Counted from the stretch's first letter, positions 43,701-52,413 are shown. The stretch: DNA of 64,000 bases from Streptomyces spinoverrucosus (GCF_015712165.1 NZ_JADPZX010000001.1:7211501-7275500), one strand, 5' to 3'. Numbers and translations are program-made. Notes: generated from the sequence alone by a model not told the origin.

Positions 43701-43806
43701 GGACGGCGTGCTGCGGCTCGGCCCGCTTCAGATCGCCATCTGCGACAACGACCCCGACCGGCCGGAGAACGGCCGGCTGGCGATCACGTTGGGAGGTGCC
43801 CTGTGA
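40714..43806 (+). CDS. Baseplate J/gp47-like protein (Afp11-type)
   Basis: A 1030-residue protein overlapping gp25 by ATGA. The N-terminus has a small beta domain, then YTARDYDTIRKLLLDRLALTTPDWRERNPADLGTTLVELLAYTGDQISYQQDAVATEAYL, the Afp11/baseplate J entry motif. A conserved LRFGDGRHGARPTPGDRLRIHYRLGGGSAGNVG segment and the C-terminal repeated alpha-beta wedge (APLDLRRTRLRAVTADDYAALAAALP) follow. It should form the baseplate wedge ring. Confidence 0.92.
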   Translation: MTSTTTSRRSKVRAAQLGGIDSVEVSDDGLLLTVTFLGKAPHGLTPENVRVDGGRRITDITAVDVSVEREDDPELDDRLYVTLDRAGDTSRYRLSLVETDPYGRPGTEPFRGFDQRYHSATFLFRPDCPTPFDCEDGHDERPEFPDAPVVDYTARDYDTIRKLLLDRLALTTPDWRERNPADLGTTLVELLAYTGDQISYQQDAVATEAYLDTARRRVSVRRHVRLIDYAMHDGCTARAYVTVETAGDHTLAPGTYRFASVDVRTLDPHDRPEPGTVIEDGDLADLDERGSVEVFEPVVAADPLDLRVAHNAIRLWTWGGEVCDLPKGATSATLRDAWVDPETCRDRRLDLRPGDLLVLEEVKGPRTGTPGDADPGHRQAVRLTSVTPAVDRIEDQPVLEVTWAAEDALRRPFCLATRGGRDCLPVEDVTLARGNVVLVDHGRTLPAPETVTVPPEPAVVAPCDPPAFGCVDRTEGNAPARLINALTDKAESGEALGADDVRELFEIVGLAATTRAGLGLESAGQRHEKVVPGTAYAQAAALRTLLAQSVYPGIRPRFRPVLGRAPVAQAVPFPDPGAVAAGQAERIAAIPGRIRQRLVELWRSARDRDGLGDQEISELAVVFGLKTLERLELRLHPVRALRELLHRSDQLLDAKLRRVEVLAARARAGTVLDGHIAWEIAHSWGPAYAAGLHPDEPVLRGPATAALTQDPRSALPAVRVEAHDDTWEPRRDLLASSPRDRHFVGELEDDGRLSLRFGDGRHGARPTPGDRLRIHYRLGGGSAGNVGAEAINHLVVTADCEAPPAAVVRNPLPATGGTEPEPVEQVRQLAPLDLRRTRLRAVTADDYAALAAALPSVQRAAAELRWTGSVQEAHIAIDAYGDGTPSPELLASVTQALEPYRRIGHDLVVGPARPVPLDIELTVCAAPGHQHGQILAELYRVLGAGRGGFFHPDALTFGEPVRLSRLVAVAAAVPGVESVQVTRLRRLFEQDRGEREDGVLRLGPLQIAICDNDPDRPENGRLAITLGGAL

Positions 43807-46800
43807 GCGAGCTCTGCTCCTGCGGCGGCGCGTGCGGCGGCCACGACGAGCGCCTGGCCCCGGCCCCGCCGCACAATCCGCCGGGCCGCACCGCGCTCGA
43901 CTACCGCGTCGGCGAGTACGGCTCCTTCCTGGCCGCCCTCCTCGACCGGCTCGCCTCGCCCGCCTACCCGGCGTTGAACGGGCTGACCGTCCGCACCCCG
44001 GACGACCCGGCGATCGGCCTGCTGGACGCCACCGCCGTCCTCGGCGACCTGCTCACCTTCCACTCCGAACGGATCGCCGACGAGGCCTACATCCGCACCG
44101 CCAACGAGCACCGCTCGCTGGCCCTGCTCGGCCGCCTGGTCGGCCACCGGCCGCGCCCCGGTGTCGCCGCCTCCACCCACCTGGCGTACACCCTCGAACG
44201 CGACCCGCGCGCCGAGACGCTGCCGGTCGTCATCCCGCGCGGCGCCCGCAGCCACAGCGTGCCGGCCTCCGCCACCGAGGAGTCCCTCACCTTCGAGACC
44301 AGCCGCGACCTGACGGCCCGCTGGGACTTCAACGAGCTGAAGGTACGGCGCCGGCGCCCCGTCCTTGTCACGCCCGGGGACCTTGAGCGCCGCTCGGAGC
44401 TGTTCGTCCAGGGCACCGCCAACTCCCTCCAGACCGGCGACCAGTTGCTGTTCGTCTTCGGCGAGCCGGCGGGCGGCGAACGGAAGCTGCTGCCGGTGGC
44501 GAAGGCGCGCGTCGACCGCGAGGACGACGTCACGGCGATCTCCCTGCCGAAGTCGGCCCCGCCGACGCTGAAGGAACTCGTCGACGAGGTACGCCGCTGG
44601 ACCGCCGCGCCCGCCGCCCCGGGCGAGCCCGGTGACGAGCCGCCCACGCCCGAGGTGCCCAACCCACGCCCGGTCAGCCGTCTGATCGAGGACGTCGAGG
44701 ACCAGGTCCTGGCCCCCCTTCGGGCAGACCTGGACACCGTCAAGACCCCCGAACGGCTCGCGGCCCGCCTGGCCGAGCCGATCGAGCGGCTGGGCGAGGC
44801 ACAGGTGCTGGCGACGCCGTACGAGGACGTGGCCGCGTGGTTCGAGCAGCTTCAGGCGGTGCTCGCGGAACTCGCCGAGCGGGCACTGGAGTTGGCCCCC
44901 GCCCAGTCGGTCGAGCCCGACCAGGCGCGCACGAAAGCGACAGACTCACGGACCGGCGCGCAGACCGACGCGCGGACGGATCCGCAGACCGCCGCGCAGA
45001 CCGATCCAGAGGCCGGCGCGCGGTCGGGCCCGCAGACCGCCCCGCAGACCGACCCCCGGCACGCCGCCCTCCGGACCCTCGCCTCCGTCCTCCCCACCCT
45101 GCGCACGCGCACCACCACACGGCGGACCACGGCCCACACCCCCCGCCCCGCCACCGACCCCGCCCGCCTCCTCACCGCCCTCAACCCCGGCCTCGGCACC
45201 CTCTACCCGGCCTGGCGCACCGCCGCCGCCCCGGGCACCCCGCAGCTCCTGCGCGAGCTGCTGGCGATGCGCGTCACCGCGGCCCCCTTCGGCGCCACGG
45301 CCCCGCTGAAGCCGGTCCAGGACGACCGCGGCCGGGTCATCCGCACCGCCGACTGGCCGCTCACCGGCGCCGTCCTGACCACCCTGCGGGTCGTCTACGA
45401 GCCGGCGGGCAAGGTGCCGGTCCGGGCGGAGTTCCAGTACGTCGAGGGCAGCAGCTCCGACCAGCGCGCCGAGAACCTGCCCGTGCCGCAGCCGGTCGAC
45501 TTCCCGCTGGGCGCGGGCCAGGTCGAGCTGTCCACCCGCAGCGGCCAGGACCGCGACCTCAACTGGCTCAACCGCCGCCCCACCGACTCCCAGGAACCCG
45601 GCGTCACCGCCCGCCTCCACTCCGGCCTGCCCGAACGCACCCTGTTCGTGTCCCGGCCGGACAACGACGGCCTGGTCCACGTCGGCGTGCACAACGGCAC
45701 CTCCGAGCAGATCGCCCTGCGACCCAACACGTCGGAGCAGTTCACGCACGGCGAGTACGAGGTCAGCGTCCGCTACACGGTGGGCACCACCGAGCCCAAC
45801 GTCGAGGTGGTCGTCGCGAGCAAGCCAGAGCCGCTCAACCGCCGGGTGCTCCAGCTGGACACCGTGCACACCGGCATCACCGTCGGCAGCTGGGTGGCGA
45901 TCCGGCGCCCCGCGAAGGGGACCTCGGTGCCGGGCGCCGCCAAGCTCGCCTTCGTCACCACCCAGGTCGTGGCGGCGCGTACGGCGGCGTACAGCAACTA
46001 CGGCATCACCGGACGCGGCACCGAACTCACCCTCGCCGACCCCTGGCTGGACGAGTTCGACGTGCTGCTGTCGCACATCCGCGACACCACCGTGCACGCG
46101 GCCGGAGAGCCGCTCCGCCCGGCCGACGAACCGCTCGGCGAGGACGTGCACGGCAACGAGATCGAACTGGCCGAGCTGTACGACGGACTGCGCCCCGGCC
46201 GCACCCTCATGGTCACCGGCGAGCGCGGCGACCTCCCCGGCGTCCGGGCCACCGAAGTCGCCGTGATCGCCGCCGCCGACCCGGCCGTCGACCCCCAGCT
46301 CCCCGGCGACCACGTCCACACCCGGCTCACCCTGACCGCCGACCTCGCCCACCGCTACCGGCGCGACACCGTGCGGATCCTCGGCAACGTCGTCGAGGCC
46401 ACCCACGGCGAGAGCCGCGAGGAGGCCATCGGCAGCGGCGACTCCGACCGCGTCAACCAGACGTTCGCACTGTGGCAGACCCCGCTCACCTGGCTCGCCG
46501 ACACCAACCCGCTGGGCGCGAAGCCGGTCCTGGAGGTCCGGGTCGACGGCGTGCTCTGGCACGAGGTCGACAGCCTCGCCGGACGCGGCCCGCGCGAGCG
46601 CGTCTACATCACCGGCAGCACCGCCGACGGCCGGACGACGGTGACCTTCGGCGACGGTGTGAACGGCGCCCGGCTGCCCACCGGCCACGAGAACGTGCGC
46701 GCCCGCTACCGCTTCGGCACCGGCCGCGCCGCCAACGTGGCCGCCGACCGCATCACCCAGGCCCTCACCCGCCCGCTCGGCGTCTCCGCGGTCACCAACC

Positions 46801-47633
46801 CGCGCCCCGCGACCGGCGGTTCGGACGCCGACGGGCCCGGCCTGACCCGCCGTACCATTCCGCTCGCCGTCTCCGCCCTGGACCGCCTGGTCTCGGCCGG
46901 CGACTACGAGGACTTCGCCCGCTCCCGCGCCGGCATCGGCCGGGCGGCGGCGCGTGAACTCTTCGACGGCAGGCGGCGGGTGCTGCACGTCACGGTCGCG
47001 GGCACGGACGACGTGCCGATCGCCGACGACTCCGACACCCTGCGCGCCCTGCGCGGCGCCCTGACCGAGTACGGCGACCCGAACCTCCCCGTCCGCGTCG
47101 ACGTCCGCGAACTGGTCCTGCTGCTCCTGTCCGCCAAGGTCAAGCTCGCCCCCGACCACGCCTGGGAGGTCGTCGAGCCGCGGCTGCGCCAGGCCCTGCT
47201 GCGCCGACTCGGCTTCGAGGGACGGGAGCTGGGTCGGCCCGCCCGCCTCTCCGAGGTGCTGGCCACCGCCCACAGCGTGCCCGGCGTCGACTACATCGAC
47301 GTCGACGTCTTCACCGGCGTCCCCGCCTCGGCGGCCCCCGAACAGCTGACCGCCTGCCCCGGCACGCCGCAACCCCAGGTCCCGGCGCACCCGGCGGCGT
47401 ACGACGAGAAGATCCACACCGTCCGCGCCGACGAAGGCGAGACGCTCACCTCGGTGTGCGCCCGCCACGGCATCCCGCTCGCCGAACTCCTGCGCCTCAA
47501 CCCCGACATCACCGACACCCGGCGCCTGCCCAAGGGCCGTTCGGTGTACGTCTTCCGCGGCATCCGCCCGGCCCAGCTCGCCCTGCTGTCGCCGCGTGCC
47601 GCGGACACCCTGATTCTGACGGAGGTCAAGTGA
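43803..47633 (+). CDS. Large baseplate assembly protein with C-terminal LysM
   Basis: A 1276-residue protein starting at GTG 43803, overlapping the previous stop (GTGA). It starts with a Cys-rich tip (CSCGGACGG), then the Afp11-type motif (RTALDYRVGEYGSFLAALLDRLA, DDPAIGLLDATAVLGDLLTFHSERIADEAYIRTA). A low-complexity insert of QT/TD repeats covers 44946-45063. The second wedge-like region has FGDGVNGARLPTGHENVRARYRFGTG. The end is a LysM-like domain (HTVRADEGETLTSVCARHG). It is a paralogue of the gene before, probably a partner in the wedge. Confidence 0.9.
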   Translation: MSELCSCGGACGGHDERLAPAPPHNPPGRTALDYRVGEYGSFLAALLDRLASPAYPALNGLTVRTPDDPAIGLLDATAVLGDLLTFHSERIADEAYIRTANEHRSLALLGRLVGHRPRPGVAASTHLAYTLERDPRAETLPVVIPRGARSHSVPASATEESLTFETSRDLTARWDFNELKVRRRRPVLVTPGDLERRSELFVQGTANSLQTGDQLLFVFGEPAGGERKLLPVAKARVDREDDVTAISLPKSAPPTLKELVDEVRRWTAAPAAPGEPGDEPPTPEVPNPRPVSRLIEDVEDQVLAPLRADLDTVKTPERLAARLAEPIERLGEAQVLATPYEDVAAWFEQLQAVLAELAERALELAPAQSVEPDQARTKATDSRTGAQTDARTDPQTAAQTDPEAGARSGPQTAPQTDPRHAALRTLASVLPTLRTRTTTRRTTAHTPRPATDPARLLTALNPGLGTLYPAWRTAAAPGTPQLLRELLAMRVTAAPFGATAPLKPVQDDRGRVIRTADWPLTGAVLTTLRVVYEPAGKVPVRAEFQYVEGSSSDQRAENLPVPQPVDFPLGAGQVELSTRSGQDRDLNWLNRRPTDSQEPGVTARLHSGLPERTLFVSRPDNDGLVHVGVHNGTSEQIALRPNTSEQFTHGEYEVSVRYTVGTTEPNVEVVVASKPEPLNRRVLQLDTVHTGITVGSWVAIRRPAKGTSVPGAAKLAFVTTQVVAARTAAYSNYGITGRGTELTLADPWLDEFDVLLSHIRDTTVHAAGEPLRPADEPLGEDVHGNEIELAELYDGLRPGRTLMVTGERGDLPGVRATEVAVIAAADPAVDPQLPGDHVHTRLTLTADLAHRYRRDTVRILGNVVEATHGESREEAIGSGDSDRVNQTFALWQTPLTWLADTNPLGAKPVLEVRVDGVLWHEVDSLAGRGPRERVYITGSTADGRTTVTFGDGVNGARLPTGHENVRARYRFGTGRAANVAADRITQALTRPLGVSAVTNPRPATGGSDADGPGLTRRTIPLAVSALDRLVSAGDYEDFARSRAGIGRAAARELFDGRRRVLHVTVAGTDDVPIADDSDTLRALRGALTEYGDPNLPVRVDVRELVLLLLSAKVKLAPDHAWEVVEPRLRQALLRRLGFEGRELGRPARLSEVLATAHSVPGVDYIDVDVFTGVPASAAPEQLTACPGTPQPQVPAHPAAYDEKIHTVRADEGETLTSVCARHGIPLAELLRLNPDITDTRRLPKGRSVYVFRGIRPAQLALLSPRAADTLILTEVK
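44946..45063 (+). repeat. Low-complexity QTD repeat inside baseplate gene
   Basis: Imperfect repeats built on CGCAGACCGA encode runs such as GAQTDARTDPQTAAQTDP. They lie in a linker between ordered parts of the large baseplate protein and keep the frame open. Confidence 0.8.
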
Positions 47634-49879
47634 TGTCCCGGGACGACCGGTTCGACAGCTCCCGCGATCCGGACGCGCTCGCCGCGCTGCTGCCCCGCTG
47701 GCACCGGCTGCGCGACGCCGAGGAGGGCGAGCCGCTGCGCGCGCTGCTCGCCGTCGTCACCGAGCAGCTCGACCGCGTCCGCGACGGCGTGGCGCAGGGC
47801 TATGAGGACCTGTTCGTGGAGACGGCGGACCCCTGGGTGCTGCCGTACCTCGGCGACCTGGTCGGCTACCGCACCCTGCCCGGCTACGAGCGAAGCGAGA
47901 TGGGGGTACCCCCGGCCGGAGGCTGGGGGAGCGTCCTGACCACCGGCCTGCACGACGGCGGCCGCTCCGCCCTCGCCGAGGCGGTCGCCCCGCGCGCCGA
48001 CGTGGCCGCCACCGTCGCCAACCGCCGCCGCAAGGGCACGCTCCACCTGCTGGAGGAACTCTCCGAGCGGGTCGCCGACTGGCCGGCGCGCGCGGTCGAG
48101 CTGTCCCGGCTGGTGGCGCACACCCAGCCGGTCAAGCTGCACGGCACCACCGGCACCACCGGCACCACCGGCACCACCGGCGCCATCAGCACCACAGGCA
48201 CCACCGGCGCCCACCGCGCCGAACGCGGCCGTCTCGCCGACCTCCGCGACGGCGCCGCACTCGACCTCGCGGGCGGCCCGTTCGGCGCCACGGCCCGCAC
48301 GGTCGACGTCCGCCGGGCCGACTCCGGGCGGCGGCAGGGCGGTTGGACCCCGGCCGGGGTCGCGCTGTTCGTCTGGCGGCTGAAGTCGCACTCGCTGACG
48401 TCGTCCCCGGCGTACTGCATCGACCGGGCCCGCAACCTCTACACCTTCTCGATCCTCGGCAACGACACCCCGCTGGTCACCAAGCCGTTCCCGGAGCCGT
48501 CGCCCACCCACATCGCGACCATCGACAACGTCCCGGCGTTCATCCGCCGCCGTCAGCTCCACGACCGGCTGCTGGACTACTACGGCCCCGGCAAGAGCTT
48601 CGTCATCCGGCGCGACGGCGAGGACCAGCCCGTCCCGCCGTCCGACATCGTGGTCGCCGACCTGTCCGACTGGCGGTACCGCCCCAAGCGCGGCCAGGTG
48701 GCCGTCGACCCCGAGCTGGGCCGGATCGCCTTCGGCTCGCGCAGCGCGCCCCGGCAGGGCGTCTGGGTGGACTACCACTACGCGTCCGCCGCCGACATGG
48801 GCGGCGGCGAGTACGCCCGCGACGACCGCGGACCCCGCCCCGACGCGACGTTCTACCGGGTCGGACCGGGACAGCCGTACCGGCAGATCATGGACGCCTA
48901 CCGGGCCTGGCAGCACGACCGGCGGGCGGACCGTACCGGCCCCGAGGGCATCATCGAGATCACCCACAGCGGCGCCTACCAGGAGCAGCTCGACTTCGAC
49001 CTCGACCCCGGCGACCGCCTCGAACTGCGCGCCGCCGAGGGCACCCGCCCGGTCGTCCGCCTGCTCGACTGGTACAGCAACCGCCCCGACGCCCTCAACA
49101 TCCGTGCCGTCTCCGAGGACTGCGCCCCGCACGAACGCCCGCGCGTCACCCTCGACGGCCTCCTCGTCGCCGGGCGCGGCATCAACGTCACCGGGCCGAT
49201 GGGCGCGGTCGTCGTCCGGCACTCCACCCTCGTCCCCGGCTGGTCCCTGGAGCCCGAGTGCGACCCGCACTCGCCCGAGGAGCCCAGCATCGTCCTGGAC
49301 CGCACCACCGCCTGCCTTCAGGTCGAGCACAGCATCCTCGGCACCATCGAGGTCATAGGCGACGAGGTCGGCGAGGAGCCCCTCGACATCCATCTGCGCG
49401 ACAGCGTCCTGGACGCCACCGCCGACGACCGCGAGGCCCTGTCCGCCCCGGACTGCCGCCACGCCCACGCGGTGCTCCATCTGCACCGCACCACCGTCAT
49501 CGGCGAGATCCACACGCACGCCGTCCGCATCGCCGAGAACTCCGTCTTCACCGGACGACTGCACGTGGCCCGCCGCGGCATCGGCTGTCTGCGCTTCTCG
49601 TACGTCCCTCCGGGATCGCGTACGCCGCGCAGGTACCGCTGCCAACCGGACCTGTCCGCCGGGGTGCGGCCGCTGTTCGTCTCCCAGCGCTACGGAACGC
49701 CCTGGTACGGCCTGCTCGCCGACCGCTGCCCGCCGGAGTTCCGGCGCGGCGCGGACGACGGCGCCGAGATGGGCTCCTTCCACGACCTGTACCGGCCGCA
49801 GCGCGAGGACGGCCTGCGCGCCCGCCTCGCCGAGTACACACCGGCCGGCACGGACGCCGGGATCTTCTTCGTGACGTGA
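47633..49879 (+). CDS. Tail protein with C-terminal beta-helix
   Basis: A 748-residue protein; ATG 47633 overlaps the previous stop (TGATG). The N-terminal part (LRALLAVVTEQLDRVRDGVAQGYEDLFVETADPWVLPYLGDLVGYR) is the tail-protein I/Afp12-like motif that docks to the baseplate. The second half is a parallel beta-helix of short strands (LEVTLDGLLVAGRGIN-type repeats, EHSILGTIEVIGD, ENSVFTGRLHVARR), as in receptor-binding or carbohydrate-active tail proteins. It carries an in-frame repeat insertion at 47889-47933 and a GTT run. It may be the surface-contacting protein. Confidence 0.85.
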   Translation: MSRDDRFDSSRDPDALAALLPRWHRLRDAEEGEPLRALLAVVTEQLDRVRDGVAQGYEDLFVETADPWVLPYLGDLVGYRTLPGYERSEMGVPPAGGWGSVLTTGLHDGGRSALAEAVAPRADVAATVANRRRKGTLHLLEELSERVADWPARAVELSRLVAHTQPVKLHGTTGTTGTTGTTGAISTTGTTGAHRAERGRLADLRDGAALDLAGGPFGATARTVDVRRADSGRRQGGWTPAGVALFVWRLKSHSLTSSPAYCIDRARNLYTFSILGNDTPLVTKPFPEPSPTHIATIDNVPAFIRRRQLHDRLLDYYGPGKSFVIRRDGEDQPVPPSDIVVADLSDWRYRPKRGQVAVDPELGRIAFGSRSAPRQGVWVDYHYASAADMGGGEYARDDRGPRPDATFYRVGPGQPYRQIMDAYRAWQHDRRADRTGPEGIIEITHSGAYQEQLDFDLDPGDRLELRAAEGTRPVVRLLDWYSNRPDALNIRAVSEDCAPHERPRVTLDGLLVAGRGINVTGPMGAVVVRHSTLVPGWSLEPECDPHSPEEPSIVLDRTTACLQVEHSILGTIEVIGDEVGEEPLDIHLRDSVLDATADDREALSAPDCRHAHAVLHLHRTTVIGEIHTHAVRIAENSVFTGRLHVARRGIGCLRFSYVPPGSRTPRRYRCQPDLSAGVRPLFVSQRYGTPWYGLLADRCPPEFRRGADDGAEMGSFHDLYRPQREDGLRARLAEYTPAGTDAGIFFVT
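47889..47933 (+). repeat. Palindromic repeat inserted in-frame in tail gene
   Basis: The run holds GAGCGAAGCGAGAT, then the perfect palindrome GGGGGTACCCCC (47902-47913), then GGCCGGAGGCTGGGGGAG. It resembles an interspersed repeat I recall in Streptomyces intergenic regions. Here it is translated (RSEMGVPPAGGWGS) and adds about 14 residues between conserved parts of the tail protein. Confidence 0.65.
48143..48205 (+). repeat. GGCACCACC microsatellite coding Gly-Thr-Thr
   Basis: Four exact copies of GGCACCACC (48143-48178), then two degenerate units and one more exact copy. They encode a flexible GTT linker in the tail protein and are a likely site of unit-number change. Confidence 0.85.
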
Positions 49880-49933
49880 GCGGCACTCCCGCACGACCTG
49901 CCCGAACCTTCCTGAACCAGGGGGACCCCCTTC

Positions 49934-51463
49934 ATGCACGCTGACCTCTCCCGCCTCACGTTCCGCCCGGAACGGCACTACTCCGCGGTCGTCGCCCAGC
50001 AGGGCCGCGTCCAGCTCGACGCCGACACCAACGAGCAGACGGCGATCCAGCTCCACCAGGCCCGCACCCTCGCCGCCGACCTGATCGGCCCGCACGGCGG
50101 CCCGCGCGACGCGGCCGGCTTCCGCATCGATTACGTCGGCGGCAAGCACGACCTGGACACCCTGCACATCCACGGCGGCCGCTACTACGTCGACGGCATC
50201 CTCTGCGACGCGTCCCGCCCGGCACCCGGCGTCCCGGTCCTCGACGAGGACGACCAGGAGGCCCCGGAATCCCTCGGGCACTGGACGTACTGGGACCAGC
50301 CCGACGGTTTCCGCGACCCGGAGAAGCCCGGCGACCGGCTGCCCTCGCCCGCGCAGTCGCCGTTCGTGGCCTACCTGCACGTCTGGGAGCGTTCGGTCAC
50401 CGCCGCCGAGGACCCGGCGCTGCGCGAGGTCGCCCTAGGCGCGGCGATGCCGGACACGGCCGCCCGCGTCAAGGTCGTCTGGCAGGTGCTGCCGCTGTCG
50501 CTGGCCGCGCTGGAGATCGAGGAGGCGGACCCGTCCAAGGAGGTCGTCCGCGCCGCGTTCGCCCGCTGGGCGCAGCGCCAGTCCGCTCCCTCGGCCCGCC
50601 TCGCCGCCCGCAGCGAACGCCCCGATCACGCCGACGAGGACCCCTGCCTGGTCAAGCCCGACGCCCGCTACCGGGGTCCGGAGAACCAGCTCTACCGCGT
50701 CGAGGTGCACGCCGGCGGCGAGGCGAAGGACGCCACCTTCAAGTGGTCCCGCGAGAACGGCTCGGTGGTCTTCCCGGTCGACGAACTCGACGGCACCTGG
50801 GTGCAGTTGGCGACCCTCGGGCACGACGACAAGCTCGACCTGGACGTCGGCGACCACGTCGAGTTCACCGACACCGCCCACGCCTCCCGCCTCGAACCCC
50901 TGCCGCTGCTGCGGGTCGAGGAACTCGACCTGCCCGGCCGCCGCGTCCGCCTCTCCGCCGAACCCGCGCCGGGCGTCGGCCGGCTCCCGCACCTCCACCC
51001 CTTCCTGCGCCGCTGGGACCACCAGGCGGGCCCCCGCCGCAAGGGCCGTACGACCGCCCTGCGCGGCGGCGCCGTCCCGGTCACCGAGGGGGAGTGGCTG
51101 CCCCTGGAGGACGGCGTCGAGGTCCACTTCGCCAAGGGCGGCACCTACCGCACCGGCGACCACTGGATCATCCCCGCCCGCACCGCCACCGGCAGCGTCG
51201 AGTGGCCGACCGATCCGGCGCGTCGGCCGTTGTTGCAGGCCCCGTCCGGCATCGCCCGCCACTACGCCCCGCTGGCCCTGATCAAGGGCGAGGGCAGCGC
51301 GGTCGATCTGCGCCTCGCCTTCGGCCCGCTGGCCGGCAGCATGCCCGCCGCCGACGAGGCGACGCTCGCGGCCGAGCACCAGGCACGCCGCGAGGAACAG
51401 GTGGCCGAGAGCCGGTCGCAGACGACCGCCGAGGCGGAGGCAGCCGTGGAAGGAGACAACTGA
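49934..51463 (+). CDS. DUF6519-type tail-associated protein
   Basis: A 509-residue protein starting MHADLSRLTFRPERHYSAVVAQQGRVQLDADTNEQ with GGGGGA upstream. It is mainly beta-structured; conserved segments are IHGGRYYVDGILC, VAYLHVWERSVTAAEDPALREVALG, LYRVEVHAGGEAKDATFKWSRENGSVVFPV and the aromatic end YRTGDHWIIPARTATGSVEWP. The family occurs with phage-tail-like clusters and may decorate the baseplate or act as a fibre. The exact role is not known. Confidence 0.82.
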   Translation: MHADLSRLTFRPERHYSAVVAQQGRVQLDADTNEQTAIQLHQARTLAADLIGPHGGPRDAAGFRIDYVGGKHDLDTLHIHGGRYYVDGILCDASRPAPGVPVLDEDDQEAPESLGHWTYWDQPDGFRDPEKPGDRLPSPAQSPFVAYLHVWERSVTAAEDPALREVALGAAMPDTAARVKVVWQVLPLSLAALEIEEADPSKEVVRAAFARWAQRQSAPSARLAARSERPDHADEDPCLVKPDARYRGPENQLYRVEVHAGGEAKDATFKWSRENGSVVFPVDELDGTWVQLATLGHDDKLDLDVGDHVEFTDTAHASRLEPLPLLRVEELDLPGRRVRLSAEPAPGVGRLPHLHPFLRRWDHQAGPRRKGRTTALRGGAVPVTEGEWLPLEDGVEVHFAKGGTYRTGDHWIIPARTATGSVEWPTDPARRPLLQAPSGIARHYAPLALIKGEGSAVDLRLAFGPLAGSMPAADEATLAAEHQARREEQVAESRSQTTAEAEAAVEGDN

Positions 51464-52347
51464 TGGCCAAGCCACTGAGCGCGTCCAAGATGGTGGAGAT
51501 CCTCCGTGCGGAGGGCCTGACGGTCCACGAGGTGCGCAACTGGCGCACCCACAACCGCAACAGCAAGGGCCCCTGGGGTCCCGTCAACGGTGTGATGATC
51601 CACCACACCGTCACCTCCGGCACCGCCGCCTCCGTCGACATCTGCTACGACGGCTACTCCAGCCTTCCCGGCCCGCTCTGCCACGGCGTCATCGACAAGC
51701 AGGGCCATGTCCACCTCGTCGGCAACGGCCGTGCCAACCACGCGGGCCTGGGTGACAGCGACGTCCTGCGCGCTGTCGTCAACGAGACGAAGCTGCCGCC
51801 CGACAACGAGGCCGACACCGACGGCAACCGGCACTTCTACGGCTTCGAGTGCGTCAACCTCGGCAACGGCAAGGACCCGTGGCCGGAGGCGCAGAAGGAG
51901 GCCATCGAGAAGGTGTCGGCCGCGATCTGCCGCCACCACGGCTGGTCGGAACGCTCGGTCATCGGCCACAAGGAGTGGCAGCCGGGCAAGGTGGACCCGC
52001 GCGGCTTCACGATGGACAGCATGCGGGGGCGCATACGCGACCGGCTCGGCGGCAGGCCCCAGCCGCCCGACCCCAAGCCGCAGCCCCAGCCCAAGCCGAA
52101 GTACGAGCCCTTCCCCGGCAGCGGCTTCTTCCACGTCGGCCGGAAGTCCCCGATCATCACCGCGATGGGCCGCCGCCTGGTCGCCGAGGGCTGCAGCCGC
52201 TACGAGGAGGGCCCCAGCCCCGAGTGGACCGAGGCCGACCGCCGCTCCTACCAGGCCTGGCAGCAGAAGCTGGGCTTCAAGGGCAAGGACGCGGACGGCA
52301 TCCCGGGCAAGTTCAGCTGGGACAAGCTCAAGGTCCCCAACTCCTGA
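51463..52347 (+). CDS. N-acetylmuramoyl-L-alanine amidase (PGRP/Amidase_2) with cell-wall tail
   Basis: A 294-residue protein overlapping the preceding stop (TGATG). The amidase fold has H47/H48 in MIHHTVTS and H169 with K176/D178 in IGHKEWQPGKVDPRG, the zinc and catalytic positions. A Pro/Lys-rich linker (PQPPDPKPQPQPKPK) leads to a C-terminal domain of about 80 residues like those of Streptomyces phage endolysins (FHVGRKSPIITAMGRRL, then YQAWQQKLGFKGKDADGIPG). No signal peptide is seen. It is the last gene of the cluster and may cut peptidoglycan during release or delivery. Confidence 0.9.
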   Translation: MAKPLSASKMVEILRAEGLTVHEVRNWRTHNRNSKGPWGPVNGVMIHHTVTSGTAASVDICYDGYSSLPGPLCHGVIDKQGHVHLVGNGRANHAGLGDSDVLRAVVNETKLPPDNEADTDGNRHFYGFECVNLGNGKDPWPEAQKEAIEKVSAAICRHHGWSERSVIGHKEWQPGKVDPRGFTMDSMRGRIRDRLGGRPQPPDPKPQPQPKPKYEPFPGSGFFHVGRKSPIITAMGRRLVAEGCSRYEEGPSPEWTEADRRSYQAWQQKLGFKGKDADGIPGKFSWDKLKVPNS

Positions 52348-52413
52348 CGAGCGACGTGGTCGGCCCCTCGGGACAGCGGCACCGCGGTGCCGTGCTCCTC
52401 CGTGGCATGATAG

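Noticed and set aside
22707..52347. Prophage or type VI secretion system
   Set aside because: There are no capsid, terminase, portal, integrase or TssJKLM genes; sheath, DUF4255, AAA ATPase and DUF4157 are eCIS markers.
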